NCBI GenBank assembly: GCA_951640165.1
Contig: OX621263.1
Span: 8,748,001 to 8,812,000, forward strand
Direction of reading: 5' to 3'
DNA length: 64,000 nt
Origin: Pseudoips prasinana
Lineage: Eukaryota > Arthropoda > Insecta > Lepidoptera > Nolidae
A program made the translations under genes and the position numbers. The stretch's first letter is position 1. The number at the start of each line of letters is the position of its first letter. Below are positions 24,801 to 36,800 of this stretch, in pieces. Below the pieces are notes generated by a model that saw nothing but the letters and a program-made list of their open reading frames with translations, did not search any database and was not told the origin of the DNA.

Positions 24801-27800
24801 GGGCAGGGTATTGAAGGCGTTGGAGATGTCCAAGGACACCGCCAACATCACCCCACCCCGGGACACCGCTTCCTCCGCCAGGACTCTCAACCTCGACACA
24901 GCGTGGATGGTAGAGCGCCCATGCCGAAAGCCGAACTGGCTCTCGTCCAGGTCCGGCCCCTCTCCGCACAAGTGGCCGACGAGGCGGGCTGCGATTATGC
25001 GCTCGAGCAGCTTGCCCACCTCGTTCAGCAGCACTATGGGCCGGTACCCGGACGGCGAGTCTGCAGGGCGCCCCGCCTTTCTGAGCAGGACCAGACGACC
25101 ATGTTTCCACGAAGTGGGAAACTGGCCCCGCTCAAGGCACGCTGTGTAGAGTCCCGTCAGTTGGGGACCTAGCTCTTTCAGAGCGAGGGCCAACGCACAA
25201 CCGTGAATCCCGTCGGGCCCCGGAGCCACGTTCTTGGCCCGGAGCCGCATCACGGCCGCCCTCAACTCTTCTTGTGTCACCTCTGGGACGCTGATGGCGT
25301 TATCCTCTGTAGGCTCTGCGGCTGTGGGCAAAGCCATCGGCGGTGGCGTGTGCTCCGCTCTTGCCGGGAAGAGGGCTGCCACTACTTCCTCCAGCAGCTC
25401 GGGTTGGAGACTCTCCGTGAGTGGAGGCGCCGCGGCTCGAAGTTTCCCTCGAACCGCACGATAAGGGCGCCCCCACGGATCTCCGTCCAGAGTCTCCAAC
25501 ATCTCCTCCCTGGCTCGCGTCTTGGCTTCACCGATGGCCAGCCGCAGAGCCTCCTTCGCCGCGCGGTACACCTCATACAGCGCGGCCTCTTCGTCAGGGA
25601 CCCGACGACGTCTCCTCCGGTATCGGGTGTACTAGCGTCTGACCGCCACGCACGCGACGCGCAATTGCGCGATCTCGGCGGTCCACCAGTACACCTGGCG
25701 CCTTCCTGTATGTGTGTGGACCCGGGGCATAGACGCGTCGCAGATTTGCGTCATCGCCCCGCGGAACCACAGCGCCTCCTCTTCGACGTCGACGGGTCCG
25801 TTCGTCGCCGACTCCCGGTACCAGGCCTGGACAATGGCGGCCTCCTCGAGAAGTTCCTTGTCGATGCGCTTACGCGCCCAGCGCGGACCGTCTACCCGCG
25901 GGGCCGGTGGACCGCGGCCGCCAGTGGTCTGGGCGGAGACGTCGAAACGGATGTAGCGATGATCCGGCAAAGTCTCCACCTCCACGGCGACATGCCAGTC
26001 GCGGACACGGCTCGCGACAGCAGGGCTAGCGAAAGAGACGTCCACTATTGAACCACCCCGCTGCCGCACGCAAGTGTGGACCGATCCCCGATTTAGGACG
26101 GTCAGGCCAGTCGTGACCGCCCACTCCTCCAGCACCTCACCCCGGGCATCCGTCACCGGAGATCCCCACGCCGCAGACTTGGCGTTGAGATCTCCGAGCA
26201 ACAGCACAGGGCGAGGGTGGAGCCGGCCTACGACGGCACCCAACTCGACAAGGAAGTTCTCGAAGTCGGCGAGACTCTTGTTGGGCGAAAAATACGCCCC
26301 AATCGTACCAATTCCGTCCACGAGGGCTGCTACCCAGCCGTGCCCTCGGGATGGGTGGACCAGAGCCCCGCCAATGATGGCCACCAAGCCGTCCAAGTCT
26401 CCCAACCAGTTATCCCTGGGGGGGACAAAGTACGGCTCGGCGACCACCGCCACGCGAATCGACCACTGCGCCATGCTCTGGAGCAAGAGATCCTGAGCTC
26501 TGGCACAGTGGTTGATATTGCCCTGGAGGAAATGGAACAGCGCCATTAGGCCGTGTCCATTCCCTCCGCACCCCTCTCAGGCCGGGAGTCGGCCGAAGGG
26601 CAGCCAGGCTGTCGGGGGGGGTAAAGAGCCCCCGGCAGCCTTGGCTCCCTTCTTCTTCCTGTTGGTGGGTGCGCCACAGGCCTTCCCGCCCGCTCTGTGC
26701 CCCGCGGGCCTCCCTGCAGCTGTACAGAGGCTGCAATTTGGCGCCGCAGAGCACTGGGCCGCCTTGTGGCCGGGCTGGCCGCAGCGATAACACTCCTCGC
26801 TGCGGTCCGTTTCAGCGGTGCACCGCGCCCGTACATGCCCAATGTCCAGGCATCGGTAGCACCGCATAGCCCTGGGCTGCACCAGCTTGACCCTGGCTGC
26901 AACCCACCCCACCAACAGTCGCCCAGCACTGGCGACCTTATTCGCCGCCGCCACCGGACACCGCACCCAGATGAATCCGAGTCCGGAGGCGTCGGCGCGA
27001 ATGTCGCCTGTCCGCACATCCTCGGGTCGACATCCACCGACCCGGGCGACGGCCGCGACGACCTCAGCCGGAGTCGTCGAATCATCCAGGCCGTCGACGC
27101 GCAGCTCCGCGGTCTTCACCGGCCTGGACACCCGGACGTCATCCGGGTTGAGGGCCTCCCTCAACTTGGCGGCCAGCATGTCCGCCTTCTCCCCGCTGGA
27201 GTCACCCGACACCTCAAGCAGCCGCGCCCCCGTAACCGCCGACTTCATCCTGAAGCCGGACGGTGTGCCAAGGTCGGGGAACGCGACTTTGGCTTTTGCC
27301 TCGGTCAGGACCGCCTTATATGTGATGCCCCTTCCGACGGCTCCGGGCTGCAGTGTTATCACTACAGCCGCGGAGCGTGGGGCTCTGACCCTAGGCGGTC
27401 CCTGTGCCTTCTTGAGTGCCGGTGCTCCAGCGGGTGCTGGTGGCGCCGCCTTCTTCTTTTTGCGGCCCCTCTTGACGACCGTCGTCCAGGCCTCAGTGCT
27501 AGGCCCAGGCACAGCCGCCGGAGGCGCCGCTGGAGGTCCCGCTGTCCGGGAGGTCGTCACTTGGGACACGGGCTTTGAGGCCACGGTCCTCCCTGATCGG
27601 CCCGGTTTAGCTGTCACGGCCGCTGCGGCCACCGCGGCCGCCGGGCCCCGTTCGTGGACAACCTCCCTCCTCCGCCCGTCCCCGGCGAGTGGAGGGCGGA
27701 CGGACTCCGCTGGGAGGAGCCTCGCCTCTATGGCCTCGAAGCGGGCACCGACCATCTTACCGCACTGCATCATGCAGACGCGGACGATCTTTTCGACCTC

Positions 27801-30800
27801 CGCATCCACAAGTGCAGGGGTCGAGAAAGAGGCCGGCGATGGAGCCGGCGATGGGGTCGCTACAGAAGAGGACCCGGCGACTGCGGGAGCTGTCCTTTGG
27901 GCGACAACCTGCCGCTTGAGGTCCTCCAGCTCCGATCGGAGACGGTCATTCTCCTCCCACAACTTCGCCGTCTCCTCGGTGCCGGTGCGATTGGCGAGGA
28001 CCTCAACCGCCTCCCGGATGCCGTCAGCCGCCTCCTTCAGAGCTCGAGTGAACGTGCCCTTCAGGTTGCCCGATTTGGTGGCAACCCTCAGAACCACGTC
28101 CACTCCGTCTAAAACCTGGCGACTGAGCGCCACCGCCGATGAGCTCCCTGCAGCCATCCGAGCGGAGCGCCGCTCTCGAGCCTGCCGGGCCAACTCGCTG
28201 ACCTCGTCAGCCGCGGCTTCCTTTCGCTGCAACCGCCTCGCAGCAGCGGCCTCCGCACGGTTGATGCCCAGCAGGGACACAGTGGAGCCCCCGCTCGAGT
28301 CAGCCATGGCTAGCCCAGGGTCGCTCTCGCCCTCCACATGCTCCACTGGAGCTGCCGCAACAAAGTGACCCCGCCCGTCACACTCTGGCATCCGAGCGAT
28401 GACTACGCTCGGATCCGCGCGAATCTTTCCTCTCCGGGACGTCGAAACCTTTGCGGCAACCTGGTTCTCCTTACTCAAGGACCCGCTCCGCTTCCTGTTA
28501 TTTTGTCCGGACCTGGATCCGGACCGAGATCTCGAGGCGCACCCGCGTATGTCCTCGTCGGACATTTGGTCTGCGGGAATAGGAGTGGCCGGACGGGACC
28601 TCGATCTCGTGGTCCGCCTGCTCCTCCTCGTACCGTGTGCCAACCCTTCATCCTCCTCCATCGGGTGCGCAAAACTAGGCGTGCGCACCTTCTCCGCGGC
28701 TTCCGCGGTTTTATAGCTTTGGTTGCCCCCCCCAGATACGGTGGGGCTGCCAGATCCATAAGGACCTGGGAGGGATTCTCCAGCGGAGCTGGTACCCTCC
28801 TGGGGTAATATGTTCCCCAAAGCCGACATTTTTCATAAACCTAAACCTGCTACCCTTTGGACCAGATTGCCCCCTGGTCATACAACCCCTCGCTGGGCAG
28901 CTAAGCTTGGGGCGTGAGGGTTTGCTGACTCTGAATACTCCCCTTCTAGTAAATAGAAGGGGGAACAGAGGCGTGAGATGTCGGAATATTCGCCACGGAC
29001 GGTGGCTTATCCCCATGCAAGCACAGGAAAAAGCCAGCGCCCATGCCCAGGGCACACCAATCCGAAAAACTTCCGTTCCCACCGAATATAAATATTCGAA
29101 TGGGACCAGAAGCCTCGGACCACGAGGAGGTTTTCCGACCACGTGCCCCCTCTCGTACTTAACCTTAACCTAACTTAAGCTTATAAAAGTCAACAGATAT
29201 AACAATATATCCCAATAATCACATAGGATCTGATACAGTTTCAGTTAAGGTTTACTATAGCATTAATAATAATATCCTGGGACATTATTCACACACGGCC
29301 ATCTGATCCCAAAATAAGCAGAGCTTGTACTATGGAAACCAGATAACTGATGTACTACATATACTATTCTTCTTTTCAAAATACAAAATCAATATTTAGT
29401 GTTAATTCCGCTAATTGTCAGTTTAATCATGCTGGGATGCAATTTGCACCGCCCTCCCGCCCGCAAAAATGTGCACATGCAAAGAAGGACAATATAAAAA
29501 GCAAATTACATGCGCCAGTACGATACCCAACACGTGTTTCGGTCCTCCACGGACCATTCTCAAGGGCTGCTAACTCGTCGAGTGCTCGAAGGAGACTAAA
29601 AGTCAACGAGGCGAGCGCTCCTTTATATACTACCAACCGCATGGACAATTATTTCTAACTACCCCCAAATATTCGTAGTAAAGGAGATGAAACTAAATTT
29701 GTTTGGTCATTCAACAATGCAAAACTATTACTGCTATGTTTTAATATTTCTAATTGTTCCAACACACATAACCGGAAACTTTTATCACAATTATGTAAAA
29801 TATTATACGTATTATTGTCGCCCAAGGAATGGCCAGTTTCAATTAAATGTTTGGCGTAATGAGATTTATCAGGATGGCCATTCCTATAAGCAGCTACATG
29901 CTCTTTATACCGTATTCCAAAATTTCGGCCTGTCTGACCTATATACACACATCAACAAAGTCTAGGGATACGTTATTTTGAAATCAAACATGGCTTTATT
30001 GTTTAAAACCTATTTAGTTTCCTTAAAAAGTTTATTTACAGATTTAAACCTTGTCTATTCTTTATTCAAAATTTAAAAATTAAAATGAGAAACAAATGAA
30101 AACACGCAAAGCACAGCGCAATCTTGAGTTGTATCTAATTTCAAGAAGTTGCATTAAAATTTTTTTTGCGTGTTAATTGAAGAAAACCTGATAAATTGTT
30201 TTATTTTCTTTTCTCAATTGGTTGTGTAAGCTTTTTAGCGTCATGCCACGCCATCATTTGAGTCGAGATGAAATGTTACGGGCAGTTGGCATGTTACAAA
30301 ACGGTGCTATTCAACGCGTCGTTGCTGAGTCTGGGCACAAGCCAAAATGTGGTATCCAGGCTGTGGTCACGTTATCGCGCTACTGGAGATGTGGCAGAAC
30401 GGCACACAGGTAGATATCGTGTTACCACTCAGAGACAGGATCGATTTCTCCAAATGACCGCCAGAAGACTACCCAATATCACAGCGATGCAACTAGTGCA
30501 AAGGCTCCAGGAGGGTCAGCAGCTGCTGGTGAGCGACCAAACCGTGCGAAGGAGGCTGCATGAAGTTGGTCTTCATGCTCGCAGACCGCTACGAGTCCCA
30601 GCGCTGCGACGTGGCAATCGCGGTAGGCGACTTTTATGGGCTCAAGAACATTTGACATGGAGTGATCAACAATGGTCATTGGTGCTGTTCACTGATGAGT
30701 CCCGCTATGGATTTCATCCAGATTCGAGACGAACACGCGTTTGGAGAACTCCAGGCAGGGTCAGCCGTCTCCGACATCCACAGGAGGTCCACTCTTACCA

Positions 30801-33800
30801 AGGCGGGACAATTATGGTGTGGGCAGGAATACGAATCGGCGGACGAACCCAACTCATTTGGATTCAGGGCAGCATGACTGCCCATAGATACCGTGAGGAG
30901 GTAGTAGAACGTGTCATTGTCCCGCTCAGGGCCCTAACGGGGCAAGAATTTCAGCTCATGCATGACAATGCACCTTCCCATACAGCGCGGCTGGTGAGGG
31001 CCGCCCTTCGAGAACACGATGTTCAGGTATTAGATTGGCCTCCACAGTCGCCAGACTTAAACCCAATTGAACACGCCTGGGACATGTTACAGCGAAGAGC
31101 ATTGAGGGATTTTCCGCCCAACTTGACAACAGAAGAACAACTTTTCGAACATTTAAAAAGAACTTGGGACTGCATACCCCAGCAAGACATTGACACCTTA
31201 ATTTTAAGTATGGAAAATCGTTGCCGCTGTGTGATTAATGTTAGAGGAGGAAATACCGATTACTGATTATCAGATTTGGTAAGATTTTTATTCATTTAAT
31301 TCGATTGAATAATTTTATAAGAATAAAATGTTTTTGTTCACTCAGTAATTTTCTATGGCTTAATTAATTTAAGACTTTTATTAATTAGAAAAACAAAATC
31401 GCATCGTGTTGTTAATGTTTAAATATCGGCCATGAAATTATCTTTAATTCTTCCATTTACAGTCATAACAAAATGTTTATAGTTTTCTAGATAATCAATG
31501 AAATGTTCAATATCCCTAGATTGTGTTGATGTGTGTATACCGCGTCACAATCATCGCAGACCAACCTATACACACCGGATTTCTTGCAATTTTCCAAATT
31601 ATCTTTTCCATTACAAAGACGTCGTATAGTTTGGTCCGTCCGAAATGCAACATGAATATTATTTTTACGGAGTAAATTGGCAATTTTATCTGAAATTGGG
31701 CCCATATAGGTCAGACTACCAACATATTTGTTAATACCTAACCTATGAACATAGCTGCGGAAGGCAGCTAGTTTATGTTGATTGGGGTGGTTCCGCAGCT
31801 ATGTTCATAGGTTAATGTCGGTCCCCTTGTCTAATGAGAATTACATAAAAGAACTTAATATTCTTTATGAAATCGCGTTATCAAACGGTTATCCTAAATC
31901 TATTATTGATAATTTGATTAAAAATAATCAGAGATGTAGGGTTCGCTCTTTACTGTATGCATGCCCCCCTGACCGTATTAACAAATATGTTGGTAGTCTG
32001 ACCTATATGGGCCCAATTTCAGATAAAATTGCCAATTTACTCCGTAAAAATAATATTCATGTTGCATTTCGGACGGACCAAACTATACGACGTCTTTGTA
32101 ATGGAAAAGATAATTTGGAAAATTGCAAGAAATCCGGTGTGTATAGGTTGGTCTGCGATGATTGTGACGCGGTATATATAGGTCAGACGGGCCGAAATTT
32201 TGAAATACGGTATAAAGAGCATGTAGCTGCTTATAGGAATGGCCATCCTGATAAATCTCATTACGCCAAACATTTAATTGAAACTGGCCATTCCTTGGGC
32301 GACCATAATACGTATAATATTTTACATAATTGTGATAAAAGTTTCCGGTTATGTGTGTTGGAACAATTAGAAATATTAAAACATAGCAGTAATAGTTTTG
32401 CATTGTTTAATGGCCAAACAAATTTAGTTTCATCTCCTTTACTACGAATATTTGGGGGTAGTTAGAAATAATTGTCCATGCGGTTGGTAGTATATAAAGG
32501 AGCGCTCGCCTCGTTGACTTTTAGTCTCCTTCGAGCACTCGACGAGTTAGCAGCCCTTGAGAATGGTCCGTGGAGGACCGAAACACGTGTTGGGTATCGT
32601 ACTGGCGCATGTAATTTGCTTTTTATATTGTCCTTCTTTGCATGTGCACATTTTTGCGGGCGGGAGGGCGGTGCAAATTGCATCCCAGCGTGATTAAACT
32701 GACAATTAGCGGAATTAACACTAAATATTGATTTTGTATTTTGATTGTTATGGATTTCCGCAAAGTAACGCCTGATTCCATTACTTATTCTTCTTTTGAA
32801 AAATACATACTTATATAGATAATTTACGCCAGACTCAGTACAAACAGACATGTTCATGCACACAAATATTTGTCCCGGGTGGGATTCGAACCCACGACCT
32901 GTAGCGTGAAAGGCAGCGTATCTACCAACCACGTCAGCAGGCCCTTCTAGATGATAGATTAATGACTACTTTCTAGGTAAATTCGAAAGTAATCTAATGT
33001 AACACCTAAATTTTTGTTATTTTTAAGGTGTTTTACTTTGTTCTTGACCTGTGGAATTGTATATTTTATGTGTAATTAATTAATTTACGATATTATACTA
33101 CTTACACTATACTATACGACAAAAAATGGTTGCCTGGAAGAGATCGCTTTTAGCGATAAGGTCGTCAATTGCATTAAAATAAGTTAATTTCCTAGTCCCT
33201 TTTGCAATAAAGTTTACTACTTCTTCTTCTCGTATACAACATGTAACGTAATGAACGCACACCCTCAAACACCCCAATTAGAATATTATGTTGTAATCAT
33301 AAAACATAAACTAAATTTTTAATTTAACATGTATATGCATCGTTATTTACTAAATTTCGTATTGAATTATGGAATTTGTATGATTACAAATAAAACTGCA
33401 ATTTTAAAGTCTTATTACTTTGACTTACGGTCCATTTCAATTTGTTTTGACTGTACGGGGTTAATATGACAATAATTTCCGTACTTTTAATTATTTTGGA
33501 ATAAAAAATATCCTATAACAAAAATGATATAAATCGATTCAGTAAACGATTCTGAACAAACTATTTTCAGGATGTGCGTTAATTCAGTTACATGTTGTAT
33601 AGGTTTGCTTGTAAAACACCAACAACCTCGCAGCACTACATAACTAACATCATAAGCTACAAATTTTGTTCTACGAGTTCGGACATAACTCAATACATGA
33701 AAAAAAATTACACCGACGACTCACCACTTGGGAAATTGGTCAAGTTCAAAGGCGCTAGCGCTGCACCTCTTCCCCGCGCCCTCGCTAAGGTATATTTACG

Positions 33801-36800
33801 TAATTTTCGAGATGCGTGTAGAGTTACATAAAAATTCAAGCGGGAAAATAATACTTATTTTTATATGAAAATTAAAACTAGCAAATTATCAAAAGTTGTA
33901 GAACAAAAGTTGTTGTTTATGATGTTAGCTAACTAATCCTGCGAGGTTGTTGGTGTTTTACAAGTAACTTTTTTTCTTTCTCACTCTTTTTAAAAGACAA
34001 CGCCAATTTTTTAAATTTCTAATCCTCGTATCGGGGGGTAATTTACAAACATATAATAGACGGGCACAAATTACATCCAGACTCGGATCAACTATTTATG
34101 GGTCACAGAAATAGTTGTCCGGCGTGGGACTAGAACCCACGACACGAAGAGGCGAGTTGACTGTCTCACGCAAACTCTGTTTAATAAAATATGTTTATAT
34201 TTTTTTTACATTAGTTCTTATTTGTTTTTACAGTATCAATGAACAGGATCCGCCGACTTCCGAAAACTTATTAACACGACCGGTAAGTAATCAGACTATA
34301 AAAAAGTCCTCAGGCCAATCTCAATGGAAACTAGCCATACGCGCGAACACAGCCAAGTCAAATCTAACCTACTTTAAAATCTCACTTTTTTTTAAATACC
34401 AGCAATTGTTATGGATATCCAATCAAGCAAAGAAATAGAGTGTAATACTTGTTCATAATGATATTTTTTTCCTATAAATACATATTTGGATTTTTCATAG
34501 AACTTGGAACTCGTTCTTTTTGCGGCGAAGCCCACAGCCAAGCAAAATTTTTGTATTGAACTTGGCTCTCCTTTTTAGGGTTCCGTAGCCAAATGGCAAA
34601 AAACGGAACCCTTATAGATTCGTCATGTCTGTCTGTCCGTCCGTATGTCACAGCCACTTTTTTCCGAAACTATAAGAGCTGTACTACTGAAACTTGGTAA
34701 GTAGATGTATTCTGTGAACCGCATTAAGATTTTTACACAAAAATAGAAAAAAATACAATTATTTTGGGGGGTCGCCATACATAGAACCGAAACTAAAAAT
34801 TTTTTTTTTCATCGTTCTCATAGGTATGAGGTGTCTATGGATAGGTCTTCAAAAATGATATTGAGGTTTCTAATATCATTTTTTTCTAAACTGAATACTT
34901 TGCGCGAGAGACACTACCAAAGTGGTAAAATGGGTGTCCCCCCGTTAATTAAGTTACAAGTTGTATAGATAATTACACCCAGACACAGGACTAACAGACA
35001 TGTTCATGCACACAAATATCTGTCCGGGGTGGGCATTGAACCCACGACCTGCGGTGTGAAAGCCAAGTATTTGTACCAATCATGTTTTTTCTAGACAAGG
35101 AAGTCTAAAAAAGAGCCGAGGTTTAAATTCGATACACCAATAAGACGGGTCCCGACATTATTCAGACAAGAGTTCTTGCTAAACGTACTCGGACTGATCA
35201 ACGATGAGGAAACTACGCGGGTCATCACCTATGAGTCCAGACTGTCGAAGAAGGAGAAGATGTTCATCCACAACGCTTTAAGATGCTTCACCGTGCGAAA
35301 GAGAGTGCATTTGGTCAGCGCTGATGAGATGGATATCGCTACTGAGATTGTAGATACGCTGGTGAAGGTGCCAGACGTGTTCATTACGTGTACGGTGGGG
35401 TCTAAATGGTAAGTTTAATATAACTCCTATGCACTATGCGGCTAGCCGCAATGCGGCCAGCCGTGCGGCTGACCGTATTTGTACGAGAAAGTAGTTTTTA
35501 TTCGCACTGTGATGCGGCAGCTGGTCAGCAATATTGATTGCTTACGGCTGACCGCATTCCGGCTAACCGCATAGTGCGTAGGAGGCCTAAAACTAGCTGT
35601 GCCCCGCGGTTTTAACCGCCTTAAACTTTAAATTATGTGTTAATCCAGGGTGTCAGCTAACTCCAAATTTTATTAAAATCGCTCCAATTGTTTGGACGCC
35701 AAGAAGTAATAAACATACACACTCACAAACTTTTCCCTTTATAATATTAGTAGGACTGGCTTTTGCCCGCGGCGTATTCGAAATCGAACATAAAAGAAGT
35801 TAAAACGAACATATTCTGTGTAAAAATACTTCGTATAACTTTTACACTATCAACCCCTACATTAAACCTTACGGGCTAAATCTTATTATTCAAACATACC
35901 ATATGAATAGCGTTGCCATTATTGTAACTATCTGTGCCTCGCGGTTTTATTTTTCTACTATATAAAATAAGTCGAGTTTTCCTTCCTGACGCTATAACTC
36001 TAGAACGCACGAACCGATTTCCACGGTTTTGCATTCGTTGGAAAGGTCTTGGGCTCCGTGAGGTTTATAGCAAAGAAAATTTATAAAATTTAACGCGGGT
36101 AACACCGCGGGGCACAGCTAGTTATATATATATATATTTCGACGTTTTTGATTCGATCATGCAGGGATACTCAGAGCATAGCCCTCTCCATTGCTCTTTG
36201 GGTGACATTGAGTCTTCTGATGAGGCCCATAGTTAGCGACTACGTCTCCGTTCCATAAGTCATCATTAAATGAAAAGTAAACTTTAAATTTCCAGCGAAG
36301 TTAAACTTCAGAAAGTTGTGAACAAATTGAGGATAAAAGCAGAGGTTACAAGTTCGAAGAAAGTATGGAGTGAAAACCATTTGCATGTCACGGCGGACCT
36401 GAAGATTCCAGATGACATTGACCTTTTGATCGAGACCTTAACTCCTGCAACTGTAACTCAGAAATACATTGATAACCTAAAATTCAGGTAAGTAATAGAT
36501 TCAGGCGTTCCTTCAATTAAAAATACAAAGTTAATAAGTAGTGTTAATTCCGCAATAATTTTTTGCATTCCGGCTTAATTATACTGAAAATTAGCGGAAT
36601 TAAAACTACATATTAACTTTGTATTTTCAATAAAATTCTGGTATTTTGGAGTGCGCGCGCGCGCGCGCTTGTGTGTGTGTGTGTGTGTGTGATGTGTATG
36701 TGAGCGAGTTATTTTTAACCTGTTATTTACAGTTAGGAGTACGTCACTATGTGTCCGTGCAGTATGTGTGTAAGCTTGTGTGTGTCATGTCTTTGAATAT

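Larger units (their letters stand above)
23059..29149 (-). mobile_element. R1-clade non-LTR retrotransposon, nearly full length
   Basis: The 6.1-kb element is on the minus strand, with its 3' poly(A) read as the T run at 23059-23082 and its 5' end at 29149. It is flanked by the 15-bp duplication CTCTCGTACTTAACC (23044-23058 and 29150-29164). It has a 5' UTR of about 320 bp, a gag-like ORF1 with three CCHC knuckles, and ORF2 with AP-endonuclease and reverse transcriptase. Base composition is strongly GC-rich against AT-rich flanks. ORF2 is broken by one stop and one frameshift, so this copy is dead but recent-looking. Confidence 0.9.
29655..31720 (-). pseudogene. Penelope RT-GIY-YIG fragment, minus arm, split by Tc1
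   Basis: The upstream part (31705-31540) reads [19 protein letters not shown] to [13 protein letters not shown]. The Tc1 element then interrupts between the Tyr-Ile of the GIY-YIG motif region. The remainder (29948-29655) reads [20 protein letters not shown] through LLRIFGGS. It differs from the plus arm by a few substitutions (for example FGIRY for FEIRY, LGDNN for LGDHN). Confidence 0.82.
29377..32786. mobile_element. Penelope-like element, inverted palindromic copy
   Basis: Two arms of one 5'-truncated Penelope-like element face head to head: a minus arm (29377-31757, interrupted by Tc1) and a plus arm (about 31793-32786). Both arms start at the same base run (ccgcagctatgttcatagg) and end with the same 3' sequence (gcggaattaacactaaatat). 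The minus arm lacks about 175 bp present in the plus arm. The whole is flanked by an 11-bp target duplication inside a SINE. Each arm encodes the end of the reverse transcriptase and a GIY-YIG nuclease. Confidence 0.82.
29271..32944 (-). repeat. tRNA-derived SINE family 1, split by Penelope insertion
   Basis: The tail half (29271-29376: gagcttgtactatggaaacc) and the head half (32787-32944: gggtgggattcgaacccacgacctg) belong to one reverse-oriented SINE. The interruption carries the 11-bp duplication attcttctttt at both edges (29366-29376, 32787-32797). Confidence 0.78.

Noticed and set aside
23319..28808. Long plus-strand ORFs in the GC-rich region
   Set aside because: They are antisense shadows of the R1-clade ORF1 and ORF2, caused by high GC and few stops.
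29155..29180. Telomeric (CCTAA)n tract
   Set aside because: Only two or three imperfect units; too short to be a telomere. Kept only as a possible hint about LINE targeting.
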